Assembly (NCBI RefSeq): GCF_034119865.1
Contig: NZ_CP139421.1
Coordinates: 992,001-1,056,000, forward strand
DNA from: Algoriphagus sp. NG3
GTDB lineage: Bacteria; Bacteroidota; Bacteroidia; Cytophagales; Cyclobacteriaceae
Direction of reading: 5' to 3'
Length of the DNA: 64,000 nt
The notes under the pieces: generated by a model
The model's database searches: none
Told to the model about the DNA's origin: nothing
The model's input: the letters and a program-made list of their open reading frames with translations, nothing else
Made by a program: the position numbers and the translations under genes
Part shown: one piece after another, positions 1 through 9,996 of the stretch
Layout: each line of letters opens with the position of its first letter
Numbering within the stretch: position 1 is the first letter of the stretch

Positions 1-1
1 T

Positions 2-805
2 GACGGTCTGGAACTCTATTTACAAGCTTGGATACCTGATATTCCAAAAGCTGCATTATTACTTGTACATGGCTTGGGAGAGCATAGTTCAAGATACAAG
101 CATTTGGTTGAGAAGTTAAATGACATAGGTGTGTCTGTTTTTACATTTGACGGGAGAGGGCATGGTAAATCAGCAAAAGGCAAGCCTGATGCATATTTTG
201 AAGCTGGAGAAGATTACCTACGGGATATTGATGCCTTGTTTGGAAAGGTGAAATCGTATTCTCCCGGGTTGCCAGTTTTCATTCATGGACATAGTATGGG
301 CGGGGGGATGGTGGCAGCCTATGCTTTGAAGTATAATCCGGATGTCGCTGGTCTGATCTTAAGTTCTCCGGCAATCATGGAAGCAGAAGGAACCCCAAAA
401 TTTCTCAAGGCAGTTGCTGGAGTGGTCAGTACTTACTTGCCAAGGCTGAAAGTTTTAAAATTGAATGCCAAGAAGATTTCCAGAATCCAGGAAGAAGTCT
501 CCAGCTACCTTGATGATCCTCTGATATATACTGAACCTATTCCGGCAAGAACAGGCTATGAATTGTTGCAAATAATGAAATATATCCAGGAAAATGCAGG
601 GAGTTTTAGCTTACCATTTTTGCTCGTTCATGGATCTGCTGATGAGCTTACCAATCCAAAAGGTTCTGGATTGCTTTTCGCAAAAGCGGCTTCTAGTGAC
701 AAAACCCTGAAAATATTCCCTGGAGGCTACCATGAGTTGATAAATGATCTGGATAGGGAAGAGGTAATGGAATTAATTGTGAAATGGATAAAGGATCGGA
801 TTTAA
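2..805 (+). CDS. Alpha/beta hydrolase, monoacylglycerol lipase-like (5' partial)
   Basis: Serine hydrolase of the monoglyceride lipase type, expected to hydrolyse acylglycerols or small esters. The frame is open to the window edge, so the true start lies upstream; the TTG at 74 is an internal Leu codon, not a start. The oxyanion-hole signature VHGLGEHSSRY (about codons 22-32) is typical of the family. The nucleophile elbow GHSMGG follows, then HGSADELTNP with the acid Asp and a final YHEL with the catalytic His, so the triad is complete. Its stop overlaps the stop of the convergent VOC gene by two bases, so the pair is tail to tail without a terminator. Substrate cannot be told from sequence. 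Confidence 0.85.
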   Translation, partial: DGLELYLQAWIPDIPKAALLLVHGLGEHSSRYKHLVEKLNDIGVSVFTFDGRGHGKSAKGKPDAYFEAGEDYLRDIDALFGKVKSYSPGLPVFIHGHSMGGGMVAAYALKYNPDVAGLILSSPAIMEAEGTPKFLKAVAGVVSTYLPRLKVLKLNAKKISRIQEEVSSYLDDPLIYTEPIPARTGYELLQIMKYIQENAGSFSLPFLLVHGSADELTNPKGSGLLFAKAASSDKTLKIFPGGYHELINDLDREEVMELIVKWIKDRI

Positions 806-1293
806 ATCTCTGCCAAAAGACCATTGATGTCCAATTGCCTCGTGTACATCATGATACTTCCATCAGGATTCTTAGGCCATTCCTCTTTTGGTCTGTCCCA
901 ATATAGTTCGACCCCATTTTCATCCGGATCATCCAGGTACAAGGCTTCTGACACTCCATGATCTGCCGCCCCGGTAAGTGGATAATTTGCATCTACCAGT
1001 CTTTTCAGGAGTACAGCCAAATCACGCCTGCTGGGTAGAAGGATTGCCGTATGGAATAGCCCTGCGGTATTCTTAGGCGCAGGTTTTCCTCCCTTACTTT
1101 GCCATGTATTCAGGCCGATATGATGGTGATATCCTCCCGCTGAAATAAACGCAGCATCTTGCCCGTACATGGTGACAAGCTCAAAACCCAATAAGCCCTG
1201 ATAGAAATCCAATGACCTCTGTAGGTCAGAGACTTTCAAATGAATATGGCCAATGCGGGTGGCAGCGGGAATCGTATAGTTTGGAAGATCCAT
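802..1293 (-). CDS. VOC family (glyoxalase/extradiol dioxygenase-like) protein
   Basis: A 163-residue vicinal oxygen chelate protein resembling CatE-type catechol-2,3-dioxygenase-like enzymes. Paired beta-alpha-beta-beta-beta modules are visible: GHIHLKVSDLQRSLDFYQ near residue 15, and a second module with LFHTAILLPSR near 79. Candidate metal ligands are His in GHIHL, His in LFHTA and Glu in GVELYWDRP near 128, so a metal site seems intact. No catabolic partners lie nearby, so the substrate is unknown. It converges on the upstream hydrolase gene. Starting at MDLPNY gives the usual length. Confidence 0.8.
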   Translation of the reverse strand: MDLPNYTIPAATRIGHIHLKVSDLQRSLDFYQGLLGFELVTMYGQDAAFISAGGYHHHIGLNTWQSKGGKPAPKNTAGLFHTAILLPSRRDLAVLLKRLVDANYPLTGAADHGVSEALYLDDPDENGVELYWDRPKEEWPKNPDGSIMMYTRQLDINGLLAEI

Positions 1294-1294
1294 G

Positions 1295-1389
1295 AGTTTG
1301 AAGTTTGAGATTTGAAATTAACCGAACTGTCGCTTGTTTAGTGCCAGAATGATGGAAAATCTCAAATCTCAAATAAGAAATCTCAAATT
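1295..1389. repeat. Low-complexity spacer with TTTGAGATTTGA inverted repeats
   Basis: The spacer between the VOC gene and the alpha-glucuronidase contains GTTTGAGATTTGAAAT and, some 45 bases later, repeated AAATCTCAAATCTCAAAT in the opposite sense. Similar simple repeated tracts occur in other spacers of this window (about 54,080 and 56,560). They look like dispersed non-coding repeats. I see no promoter or gene in them. Confidence 0.4.
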
Positions 1390-3543
1390 TTATATCCCTG
1401 GCGCGTTCGGGAACTGAAGGCTCTTATAATACTCCAGATCTCCTTCAGGTTGCTCGATATCATCAGGAAAAGGAAGTTTTGAGAAGGTTTGAAAGTAAAG
1501 TAAGCAGGCATTTCTCCACCATTCTGCTTCTTCTTCCTGGATTTCCAAGAGCTGTTTGACATGATCAAATTCCTCAGGATCGATTTTGGATTCCAATGAA
1601 GCCCAGGTTGCCTGCATTTCCCTCACTTCTTTTACGCCTCTGTCATAGTGGTAGGCTATTCCTTCCCAGAGTGTATTCCCATCTTTCAATTGGAAATCCC
1701 ATGGTAGATGATGGAACCAGAGCAGATATTTCTCCGGTATTTGATTTGGATCAGACCATTTTTTCACAATTTCAGGAGCATATTGCTCCAAAGCTCCGCT
1801 TCCTTCACCTGTCCTGTCAAAACCTATCCCCAGACTATCGGCCTGATGGTAATAAGGCGCAGTCCAGTCAGCTCTTCCACCCATTACCCAAGGGCCTGGC
1901 CCATAATGATGGCTTCTTCCCATGATGTGATGCAATCCCAGTGGAGTCATATAGTCCACTGCAGCCTCATGGGATTCCATCAGAATTTCTCCGACTTTTG
2001 ATACTACTTCCCGATCTAAGCCGAAAGTAAGCTTTGTCCATTCTTCTGCTATTTCATGTGAGGTAACCTCCGGATTCCAGGCCATTTTACCAAATGCAAA
2101 CCAGTTGGACTGGGCGAAAAGATGGCCTGTCCAGTTGTGGTCGGTGCCAATATTAGATACTCCGGCGATCAAGGTCATTTTCTGACCTGTTTCCTTCCCT
2201 TCCAGAATACTGCCTACTGTGGAGACCGGACTTGGTTTGTATGTTTTAGTTTTTAGCACCTCCTCCCACATAGGAGCCAGGTACACCAGGTTAGTAGCCT
2301 GCCCCAGGTACTCTTGGGTAATCTGAAATTCCATCCCCACGTTGGTTTCATTGATCGCTCCGTAGAGCGGGTGGAAAGGTTCACGGGGCTGAAAGTCTAT
2401 CGCGCCGTTTTTGATCTGTATGATTACATTGTCTTTGAATTTACCATCTAACGGTTCAAACTCATTATTTGCCTGCATGTGTCTATCCACTTCGTCTTCA
2501 TGGGAATAGACAAATGCCCGCCAGATCAATACTCCCCCATGAGGTGCTAAAGCATCAGCGAGCATGTTTGCTCCCTCGGCATGATTACGGCCATATTCGT
2601 GAGGGCCCGGTTGCCCTTCGGAATTTGCTTTAACCAAGAAGCCTCCAAAATCAGGGATATGGGTATAAAGTTCATCTGCCTTTTTCTTCCAGAAAGCTAT
2701 TACTTCAGGATCAAGTGGATCGGCCGTTTTCAGACCCTCCAGTTGCATAGGAGCAGAGAAGCGGGCAGTGAGAAAAACCTTGATTCCATAAGGTCTGAAA
2801 ACGTCAGCAAGAGCTTTTGCTTTCTTCATGAAATCAGTAGTCATTATCAGCGCATTTGCATTGACATTAGTGAGGGATACAGCATTGATTCCTAGGGAAG
2901 CATTCGCTCTCGCATAGTCAACATACCGGGGATCTATATAGCCGGGAAGCCTATGCCAATCCCAGATTGAAAAACCGGCATAGCCTCTTTCTACAGTTCT
3001 GTCTAGATTGTCCCAATGGTTTAACATTCTAATGTTAATCTTCGGGGCATCAGCTAATTCTGTTGACTTATCGAAAGTATTACTTTGTATAGAGTTTAAC
3101 CAATTATATGTACCATAAAGGGTTCCTACTGGGCGGTTGCCTATGATGGCATAAAATGAATTTCCATCCAGTTCTACCTTTCCTCTCCAAAACCCATCTT
3201 CTCCGAGTGCTTTGATTTCTGCTTGTTTTGTGAGGGAAAGGACTTGGGAAAGTTGCTCTCTTGTTCCTATCCAGAGTTTTGTGTTTTGTAGCCTGTCTTT
3301 GGAATAGACGGGAGCTTTCTCAAGCATGCTTTGTGAAGCAAGATTTAGCTCATTTCTGATAGCTTCATAGGTAGGGTTTTCACCAAAAAAGTAAATTCCG
3401 GACAGTAATGACCCCACGTCTGATTTAAGTTGGGGTACTTGGATAGGCTGATAATCCAGCCAAAGCTTGTAGCCATCTTTGGCAAAGCAATTTAGTGAGA
3501 TACACAGCCAAAGAAGTGCTGTTAGATAAATAGGTTTGTGCAT
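1390..3543 (-). CDS. Alpha-glucuronidase, GH67, secreted
   Basis: Family GH67 alpha-glucuronidases remove (4-O-methyl)-glucuronic acid from xylo-oligosaccharides during glucuronoxylan use. With the start at MHKPIYLTALL (3543) the protein has 717 residues, the usual length, and a clean signal peptide ending near CFA, so it is exported. An upstream in-frame start at 3627 would put 28 residues before the signal peptide and is unlikely. GH67 landmarks include GYKLWLDYQP after the signal peptide, the N-terminal non-catalytic domain, the barrel motif VKANSEGQPGPHEYGRNHA holding the likely acid Glu, and GMEFQITQEYLG. No xylanase neighbours are present, so it seems a stand-alone gene. Confidence 0.9.
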   Translation of the reverse strand: MHKPIYLTALLWLCISLNCFAKDGYKLWLDYQPIQVPQLKSDVGSLLSGIYFFGENPTYEAIRNELNLASQSMLEKAPVYSKDRLQNTKLWIGTREQLSQVLSLTKQAEIKALGEDGFWRGKVELDGNSFYAIIGNRPVGTLYGTYNWLNSIQSNTFDKSTELADAPKINIRMLNHWDNLDRTVERGYAGFSIWDWHRLPGYIDPRYVDYARANASLGINAVSLTNVNANALIMTTDFMKKAKALADVFRPYGIKVFLTARFSAPMQLEGLKTADPLDPEVIAFWKKKADELYTHIPDFGGFLVKANSEGQPGPHEYGRNHAEGANMLADALAPHGGVLIWRAFVYSHEDEVDRHMQANNEFEPLDGKFKDNVIIQIKNGAIDFQPREPFHPLYGAINETNVGMEFQITQEYLGQATNLVYLAPMWEEVLKTKTYKPSPVSTVGSILEGKETGQKMTLIAGVSNIGTDHNWTGHLFAQSNWFAFGKMAWNPEVTSHEIAEEWTKLTFGLDREVVSKVGEILMESHEAAVDYMTPLGLHHIMGRSHHYGPGPWVMGGRADWTAPYYHQADSLGIGFDRTGEGSGALEQYAPEIVKKWSDPNQIPEKYLLWFHHLPWDFQLKDGNTLWEGIAYHYDRGVKEVREMQATWASLESKIDPEEFDHVKQLLEIQEEEAEWWRNACLLYFQTFSKLPFPDDIEQPEGDLEYYKSLQFPNAPGI

Positions 3544-3718
3544 AGGTATTTTGGTTTGAAAGTCAAAAGATCGAAAAATCAGTGCTAAATGCAATGGATT
3601 GCATAAAATATGCATAAAAAGTTGCATTCCTCAATTTTGCGACATTTTACGTCAATCATAGTTAATGGAAAGATGAAATCTCCATGCCTTGCTTATCTTA
3701 GAGGCTCTACTTTCTATC

Positions 3719-6700
3719 ATGGAACAAAAACCCTTCATCATCTATAAATCCTCTGCCGGGTCGGGAAAAACTTACACCCTCACGCTGGAGTATCTGAAAC
3801 TTGCCCTTCAAAGCCCCCATGCCTATAAGCAGATCCTGGCCGTAACCTTCACCAATAAGGCAACCCAGGAAATGAAGGAGCGGATAGTGGAAGAATTGAA
3901 AAGGCTGCGGTCAGAAGTACATCCGGCAGAGAAGATGGATGCAGAATTGATGAATGCTCTGAAAGTGGATGAGGATGGCTTGAAGGTGCTGGCAAAACAG
4001 ACCCTTACAGCAATTTTGCATGATTACGGCAGGTTTTCAGTCACTACCATAGATAGTTTCTTTCAGAAGGTAGTGCGGGCATTTGCGAGGGAGATAGATC
4101 TGAATGCCAAGTTTGACGTGGAATTAGATCAGCTGGCAGTACTGGATCGGGTGGTGGATCGGGTGGTGATGCTTGTGATGGAAGACGAATTTTTGCACAA
4201 ATGGCTGGTGGATTATGCCTATGAACAGATACAAAATGGAAAATCCTGGGACATAAGGCGGAACATACGAGGACTTGGTCAGCAGATTTTCCAGGAAGAT
4301 TTTAAGAAATATGCTCCTGAAATCAAGTTGTTTCTGCAGGATAAGCAAAATATTACTTTACTACAGTCTTTTGTCCGGGAGCGTAAAAATGAAATCAGTG
4401 CTATCGCCAAGGAATTGGGAAAGCAAGCTGATGCAATCAGGATTTCAAATGGATTGGAATGGACGGATTTTGCCGGAGGTTCTAGATCCTTCGCAAGGAT
4501 TTTTGAAAAATTCGGCGAACGAAATCAGCCTATACCGGTTCTTACGGATTCACAACTGGGGAAAATCGATAATCCTGATGCTTGGTTTTCTAAATCGAGT
4601 AAGCAAATTGACTCGATTTTAGCAGCTTATGACCAGGGACTGAATCTGATTTTGCATCAGAGTGTTGCCTTGATTTCCAAGTGGAATACACTTCAGGCTA
4701 TCGCTAAAAACAATTATGTGTATGGGGTTTTTAGAAATCTCCTCGATGAACTTACCTTGATCAAAGATGAGGAGAATATCCTACTGATCTCAGATGCCAA
4801 TGAGTTTCTGAAAGAAATCACCAAGGGAAATGATACGCCTTTTATCTATGAGAAGGTTGGAAATCAATATAAAAATTACCTGATCGATGAATTTCAGGAT
4901 ACTTCCGGGTTTCAGTGGGATAGCTTTAAGCCCCTTTTGGAAAACTCTCTCGGAAATGGCCAGATAAATCTCCTGGTCGGTGATGTGAAACAGTCCATTT
5001 ACCGCTGGCGGGGCGGGGAGATGAAGCTATTGCTTTCCCAGGTAGAGGATGAAATAGGCAAAAAGAATATCAAACTGGAAAATCTGGATACCAATTTCAG
5101 AAGCTTACCTCATATCATCAACTTTAATAATGCCGTTTTTAAAGTTTTACCGCAGGCGATGGAGCAGGTTTTAAGTACTGCCTATGGTGTTGAGAATCCG
5201 CAAATTTTATCCCAGGCCTATGCAGATGCCTTTCAGAAAGTTTCGCCCAAGAAATCCAAATCTGAATTTAAAGGGAAAGTGAAACTGGAGTTTATTGATC
5301 CCAAAGATCAAGAGGAGGAGTGCAGTTTTGATGAAGTGGTTTTGTCCAAATTGCCCGAAATGGTCATGGAGCTGCAAGATCACGGATATGCCCTAGAGGA
5401 CATCGCTTTTTTGGTAAGAAGAAAATCAGAAGGTGAAGCTATTGCGGATTGCCTGATGAGTTATGCTGCCACAAATCCTGAATTACCCTATGGTTTTGAC
5501 GTGCTCTCGGACGAATCCATGTATCTGAACAAGGCTGCCTCTGTGAAAGCTTTGATCTCAGGCTTCAATTACCTGCACAATCCGGCGGACAAAGTTCAGT
5601 TCAAAACCATGTGGTATTATCTGGCAGTCATGCTGGATGCCCCGGTAACCCACGAACTTTTTGCCCTGGATAAAATGCCGCTTTCCCTTCAGGAGAAAGT
5701 CAATGCTTTTCAGGAGAGGGAGTATTTAATGCTTCAGTTGCCACTGATGGAAGCATTGGAAGAGTTGATCAAGGTACTTGGTTTAATGGAATTGGGTTTG
5801 GAAAAGGCTTACATTTCCGGATTTAAGGAAGCTGTTTATGACTTTACTGCGAACAATAGGGCTGATCTAAGTGGATTTCTGGAATGGTGGGAAATCAATA
5901 AAACCAAAAGAACTGTCAAAATTCCCGAAGGTCACAATGCCATGAGAATTCTCACAATTCACAAATCCAAGGGCCTGCAATTCAAAGTGGTAGTGATGCC
6001 TTTTCTGAAATGGACGATCTTCGACACCAATAAAGGGAATGTAGTCTGGTCGCCTTTTGAGGACAAGGAAAAGGGGCTTTCTGCTATAATCCCGCTGACC
6101 CTGAATGGAGATCTGGCAAATTCAGATTTTAGTGAAACTTATGCAGAAGAGGCTACTATGGCTTATCTAGACAGTTTGAATATGCTCTATGTGGCGCTCA
6201 CCAGGGCTGAGGATGTATTTATAGGATACGTTCCCTTTAAGGAGAAAATAGGATCCCAGAATTCCATGGAAGTGCAGCTTCAACAATTGATCCAGTCACA
6301 TGTAGATCAAAAGGATAAATTAAGCCTGACTTCATATTATGACTCAGAGTCAAAAGTGTTTGAATTCGGAGAATGGCCAAGTACCCAGGTTAGCGTTCTT
6401 GTTCCTTTTCAGTCTCCGGAACTCCGTTGGGCTTATAAAAACTGGTCTGAAGTATTGACCTTAAAAAAGTATGCTGTGGATTTCTCTGAGGAAGGATTGG
6501 AGCAGCGGAAAAAGCAAAAATTTGGTTTGATTGTCCATGAAATCCTGGAACTCTCCAGGAATAAAGCCAGTGCACTTCAGAATTTACAGAAGTTTTATTT
6601 TGAGGGTCGGCTGAATGAGGAAGAAAAACAATTGGTGGAGGGACAACTCGACCGTTTGTTTCAAGATCCAGTTTTTGCTTCATGGTTTGGTACAGAAGGC

Positions 6701-6937
6701 ATCTTGCTTTCTGAGCAAGGCATTCTTCTTCCCGGCGGAAAGCAAAAAAGGCCGGATCGGATTATATTAAATGAAAAGGAAGCTGTCATTGTTGATTTTA
6801 AAACCGGGGAAGCGCATAGCCGCTATGCCAACCAAGTGCGGGAATACATGTCTTTAGTTTCCAATCTTTCCCAAAAGCAGACAAAAGGCTATTTATGTTA
6901 TTTGGAATCAGGGTTAATCGAGGAGGTTTATGCATAG
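3719..6937 (+). CDS. AddA/RecB-like UvrD helicase-nuclease
   Basis: ATP-dependent 3'-5' helicase with a C-terminal nuclease, the motor subunit of an AddAB/RecBCD-type double-strand-break end-processing enzyme. Starting at MEQKPFIIYKSS (3719) it has 1072 residues. Walker A SSAGSGKTYT lies near residue 12. The UvrD motifs IDEFQDT, GDVKQSIYRWRGG, NFRS, ILTIHKSKGLQF and YVALTRAED appear in order. A PD-(D/E)XK nuclease at the end shows VHEILE, RPDRI (about 1012) and IVDFKTG (about 1024). The next gene starts eight bases before its stop, so the two are translationally coupled. Weak overall similarity to enterobacterial RecB is normal in Bacteroidota. Confidence 0.88.
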   Translation: MEQKPFIIYKSSAGSGKTYTLTLEYLKLALQSPHAYKQILAVTFTNKATQEMKERIVEELKRLRSEVHPAEKMDAELMNALKVDEDGLKVLAKQTLTAILHDYGRFSVTTIDSFFQKVVRAFAREIDLNAKFDVELDQLAVLDRVVDRVVMLVMEDEFLHKWLVDYAYEQIQNGKSWDIRRNIRGLGQQIFQEDFKKYAPEIKLFLQDKQNITLLQSFVRERKNEISAIAKELGKQADAIRISNGLEWTDFAGGSRSFARIFEKFGERNQPIPVLTDSQLGKIDNPDAWFSKSSKQIDSILAAYDQGLNLILHQSVALISKWNTLQAIAKNNYVYGVFRNLLDELTLIKDEENILLISDANEFLKEITKGNDTPFIYEKVGNQYKNYLIDEFQDTSGFQWDSFKPLLENSLGNGQINLLVGDVKQSIYRWRGGEMKLLLSQVEDEIGKKNIKLENLDTNFRSLPHIINFNNAVFKVLPQAMEQVLSTAYGVENPQILSQAYADAFQKVSPKKSKSEFKGKVKLEFIDPKDQEEECSFDEVVLSKLPEMVMELQDHGYALEDIAFLVRRKSEGEAIADCLMSYAATNPELPYGFDVLSDESMYLNKAASVKALISGFNYLHNPADKVQFKTMWYYLAVMLDAPVTHELFALDKMPLSLQEKVNAFQEREYLMLQLPLMEALEELIKVLGLMELGLEKAYISGFKEAVYDFTANNRADLSGFLEWWEINKTKRTVKIPEGHNAMRILTIHKSKGLQFKVVVMPFLKWTIFDTNKGNVVWSPFEDKEKGLSAIIPLTLNGDLANSDFSETYAEEATMAYLDSLNMLYVALTRAEDVFIGYVPFKEKIGSQNSMEVQLQQLIQSHVDQKDKLSLTSYYDSESKVFEFGEWPSTQVSVLVPFQSPELRWAYKNWSEVLTLKKYAVDFSEEGLEQRKKQKFGLIVHEILELSRNKASALQNLQKFYFEGRLNEEEKQLVEGQLDRLFQDPVFASWFGTEGILLSEQGILLPGGKQKRPDRIILNEKEAVIVDFKTGEAHSRYANQVREYMSLVSNLSQKQTKGYLCYLESGLIEEVYA

Positions 6938-9794
6938 TTTTTTAAGAAATACGGCAAGAGAGATCCTTTCCAGCGGAGTAGATCTGCAGAAGCTTACTGT
7001 AGTGTTGCCAAACAGGCGCGCAGGTTTGTTTTTCACCCAGCATCTGGGCAGTCTGATCACCGAACCTACCTGGATGCCAGAAGTGAAAACTATAGAGGAA
7101 ATCTTCTATGATCTTGCAGGCAACCGGCCAGCGGATGACCTGACCTTGATTTTTGAGTTGTTTCGCGTTTACCAGGATATCAATCCAGAGGCGGAGACTT
7201 TTGATCGGTTTTACTTTTGGGGAGAAATGATCCTCAAGGACTTCAATGATGTGGATCAGTTTATGGCTGATGCGGAAAAGCTTTATCATCACCTGTCGGA
7301 AATCAAAGAGCTGGAGTCAGACCTCAGTTTTTTGAACGAAAGTCAGATCCAGCTCATCAGACAATTCTGGTCTTCTTTTGTCCGGCAGGACAGAGATCAT
7401 CAGGAGAAGTTTCTCAAATTTTGGCAGTTGCTCAGTCCCCTTTATACAAGTTTTAAAGCTTCTTTAGCTGTGTCGGGCTTGGCATATTCAGGTATGCTTT
7501 ATAGGAAGGTAGCAGAGTCTTTGGCTTCCATTGCTCCACCTGAGAAAGCGCTTCATTTTGTAGGTTTCAATGCATTTACAGGTACAGAGGAAGCTTTGAT
7601 CAAGCATTACATCACTGAATTTGGCGCAAAAATCTATTGGGATGTGGATGCTTATTATCTGGAGGATCAGGTGCAGGAAGCGGGCATGTTTTTCCGTGAT
7701 TATCAAAAAGACAAAATATTCGGGCCTACTTTTCCTGAACACATCCCGACTCAGATAGATGACAGAAGAGCAATCATAAAGACCTATGCGACCCCACTGA
7801 AGACCAATCAGGCAAATCTTGTAGGATCGATTCTGGAGAAAATCCCGGCTGGAGAAGCCTGGGAAGAAACAGTGGTGATTCTGCCGGATGAGCAGATGCT
7901 GTTTCCCGTGTTGCACACGCTACCTGATCAAGTGGATAAGGTAAATGTCACGATGGGTTATCCGGTGAAAAATGCTCCGGTGTATTCTTTTTTGGAGGCG
8001 GTGTTGGAGATGCAGCGATTCATCAAGGAGGAGGATGGAAAAGTACTCTTTTATCATACAGCTGTCAAAAACCTGTTGAGTTCTATTTATCTAAAAAGCA
8101 TAAACCCTGGCTTTGCTGAGAAGTTGATGGAGGAAATGCAGCTTTTGAACCAGATTCATGTTTCTGCTGAAAAGCTACATCAAGGCGGATATCTTTATCA
8201 GCTTATCTTCCAGAAGCTGGAGAATGATTCTCTTTTCCCTTATTTGGCTGCTTTGATGGAAGCTCTGGCGGAGCGGCTGAAAGATGAGCCTTTGCAGCGT
8301 TCCTATCTTTATCAGTGCTTCAAGCAGTTGACCCGGTTAAGGGAGATTTTTGCAGGTCAGGACATTCTGAGTATCAACAGAGAGTTTTTTATCCGTTTAT
8401 TTCGTCAGGTTTTCCGGGAGGTGAAGTTGCCTTTCGAGGGAGAACCTCTCCAAGGTTTGCAGGTCATGGGTGTACTGGAATCGAGGAACCTTGATTTCAA
8501 GCGGGTAATTATCTGCAATATGAACGAAGATAGTTTTCCACCTTCCGCAGGTCTGAATTCTATGATCCCGTTCAATATTCGAAAGGCTTTTGGCTTGCCG
8601 GTTCAGGAGCAGAATGACTCGATTTATGCCTATACGTTTTATCGCCTGCTGCATAGTGCTGAGGAAGTGCATATGATCTACACTACTGCTTCGGATCAGG
8701 GAAAAGCAGGGGAAAAGAGCCGGTATATCCAGCAGATGGCGGTGGAGTTGGGAAGAGAGATGGAAGAAGAGGTGGTTTTCATCCCGATAGATCAAAAGTC
8801 ACCAGAAGCTATCACTATCCATAAAGACAGGGAGGTTTTGGCATTGCTGGACAAGTATCTGATCGATGAGCATGGATTTTCCCAAACTTCCTTTTCTCCC
8901 TCGGCTCTGAGCGTTTTCTTGGATTGCAGGCTGAAATTCTACCTTCAATACCTGGCAAATATCCAGGAGAAACAGGAAGTAAGTGAGGAGATCGATGCGG
9001 CTGTTTTTGGGAATTTGGCCCACTTGAGTATGGAGATTTTGTATCAGGATTTTGCGAAGCGAAAGGGGAGGACTTTGGTGGAAAAGTCAGATTTTGAGGA
9101 ATTGGGCAAAAACTGGGTTTTCCCTGCCATAGAAAAAGCCATCAGGTCATTTTACCATTTGGAGGGAGAGGCAGATACCAAACTGAATGGTCAGATGGCT
9201 ATTGCCAGGGATGTATTGCAGAAATACCTGCACCAGATTTTGAAAATTGATGAGGAATCGGCACCATTCCGCTTGATTTCTCTGGAAAAGGAGAAAAAAT
9301 ATACGGCAGGTTTACTGATAGAAACTGCCGGGGGAAAGCAGACTGTTTCGCTTAAAGGGATTATTGACCGGGTGGATGAGCACAATGGATCAGTAAGATT
9401 GATTGACTATAAGTCCGGGCAGGACAACAAAACCTTTCCGGATGTCCCTTCACTTTTTGACAGGAAAAACAAGTCCCGGAATAAGGCAGCTATGCAGACC
9501 ATGTTTTATGGGTTGATCTATCAGGCTACCCATCCTGAAAATGCACTGCCTCTCAAGCCTGCGATATTTAACCTCAGGGAGATGTTTGGTGATAATTTTA
9601 ATCCTTATTTACAGCAGAAGTTGCCCAGAAAGGATGGAATTGAAGTCAATGATTACCGGCAGTTTGAGGCTGAATACAGAGCCGGATTGAAGGGATTATT
9701 AGAGGATATTTACAATCCCGCATCGCCATTTGACCAGACTGAAGATTTGAAGAAATGTGAGTACTGTCCTTATAAGGAAATTTGTGGACGGTAG
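6930..9794 (+). CDS. AddB-like PD-(D/E)XK nuclease with Fe-S cluster
   Basis: Partner subunit of the preceding helicase, 954 residues, resembling AddB: an inactivated helicase-like body followed by a RecB-type nuclease. The N-terminus reads TVVLPNRRAGLFF in place of a functional Walker A. The nuclease shows LKGIIDRVD near 808 and RLIDYKSG near 822. A Cys at about 665 (FLDCRLKFY) plus three C-terminal Cys at 943, 946 and 952 match the four-cysteine 4Fe-4S staple of AddB nucleases. The eight-base overlap with the helicase supports a stoichiometric complex. Expected role: resection of broken ends before RecA loading. About 200 bases of featureless sequence follow. Confidence 0.85.
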   Translation: MHSFLRNTAREILSSGVDLQKLTVVLPNRRAGLFFTQHLGSLITEPTWMPEVKTIEEIFYDLAGNRPADDLTLIFELFRVYQDINPEAETFDRFYFWGEMILKDFNDVDQFMADAEKLYHHLSEIKELESDLSFLNESQIQLIRQFWSSFVRQDRDHQEKFLKFWQLLSPLYTSFKASLAVSGLAYSGMLYRKVAESLASIAPPEKALHFVGFNAFTGTEEALIKHYITEFGAKIYWDVDAYYLEDQVQEAGMFFRDYQKDKIFGPTFPEHIPTQIDDRRAIIKTYATPLKTNQANLVGSILEKIPAGEAWEETVVILPDEQMLFPVLHTLPDQVDKVNVTMGYPVKNAPVYSFLEAVLEMQRFIKEEDGKVLFYHTAVKNLLSSIYLKSINPGFAEKLMEEMQLLNQIHVSAEKLHQGGYLYQLIFQKLENDSLFPYLAALMEALAERLKDEPLQRSYLYQCFKQLTRLREIFAGQDILSINREFFIRLFRQVFREVKLPFEGEPLQGLQVMGVLESRNLDFKRVIICNMNEDSFPPSAGLNSMIPFNIRKAFGLPVQEQNDSIYAYTFYRLLHSAEEVHMIYTTASDQGKAGEKSRYIQQMAVELGREMEEEVVFIPIDQKSPEAITIHKDREVLALLDKYLIDEHGFSQTSFSPSALSVFLDCRLKFYLQYLANIQEKQEVSEEIDAAVFGNLAHLSMEILYQDFAKRKGRTLVEKSDFEELGKNWVFPAIEKAIRSFYHLEGEADTKLNGQMAIARDVLQKYLHQILKIDEESAPFRLISLEKEKKYTAGLLIETAGGKQTVSLKGIIDRVDEHNGSVRLIDYKSGQDNKTFPDVPSLFDRKNKSRNKAAMQTMFYGLIYQATHPENALPLKPAIFNLREMFGDNFNPYLQQKLPRKDGIEVNDYRQFEAEYRAGLKGLLEDIYNPASPFDQTEDLKKCEYCPYKEICGR

Positions 9795-9996
9795 ACAGGT
9801 TTGAGCGTTGGTCAGTTTTCGCTTGCGACTGTAAGTATATGACCAAGTGGGTAAAATCAGTTTAGAGTCAGCTAAAAAGGGAACTTTGATTGTATTACAA
9901 AAATTAAATGCATAGAGCTTGCTACTTTACTCTTACAGAGTGTCAAACTCAAAACCTAATGGGTTATACTGGTCTGAAGCAAGGCTTTTTCTTCTT

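Noticed and set aside
1596..2895. Several plus-strand open frames across the alpha-glucuronidase gene
   Set aside because: They are antisense shadows of a strongly supported GH67 frame and have no family features.
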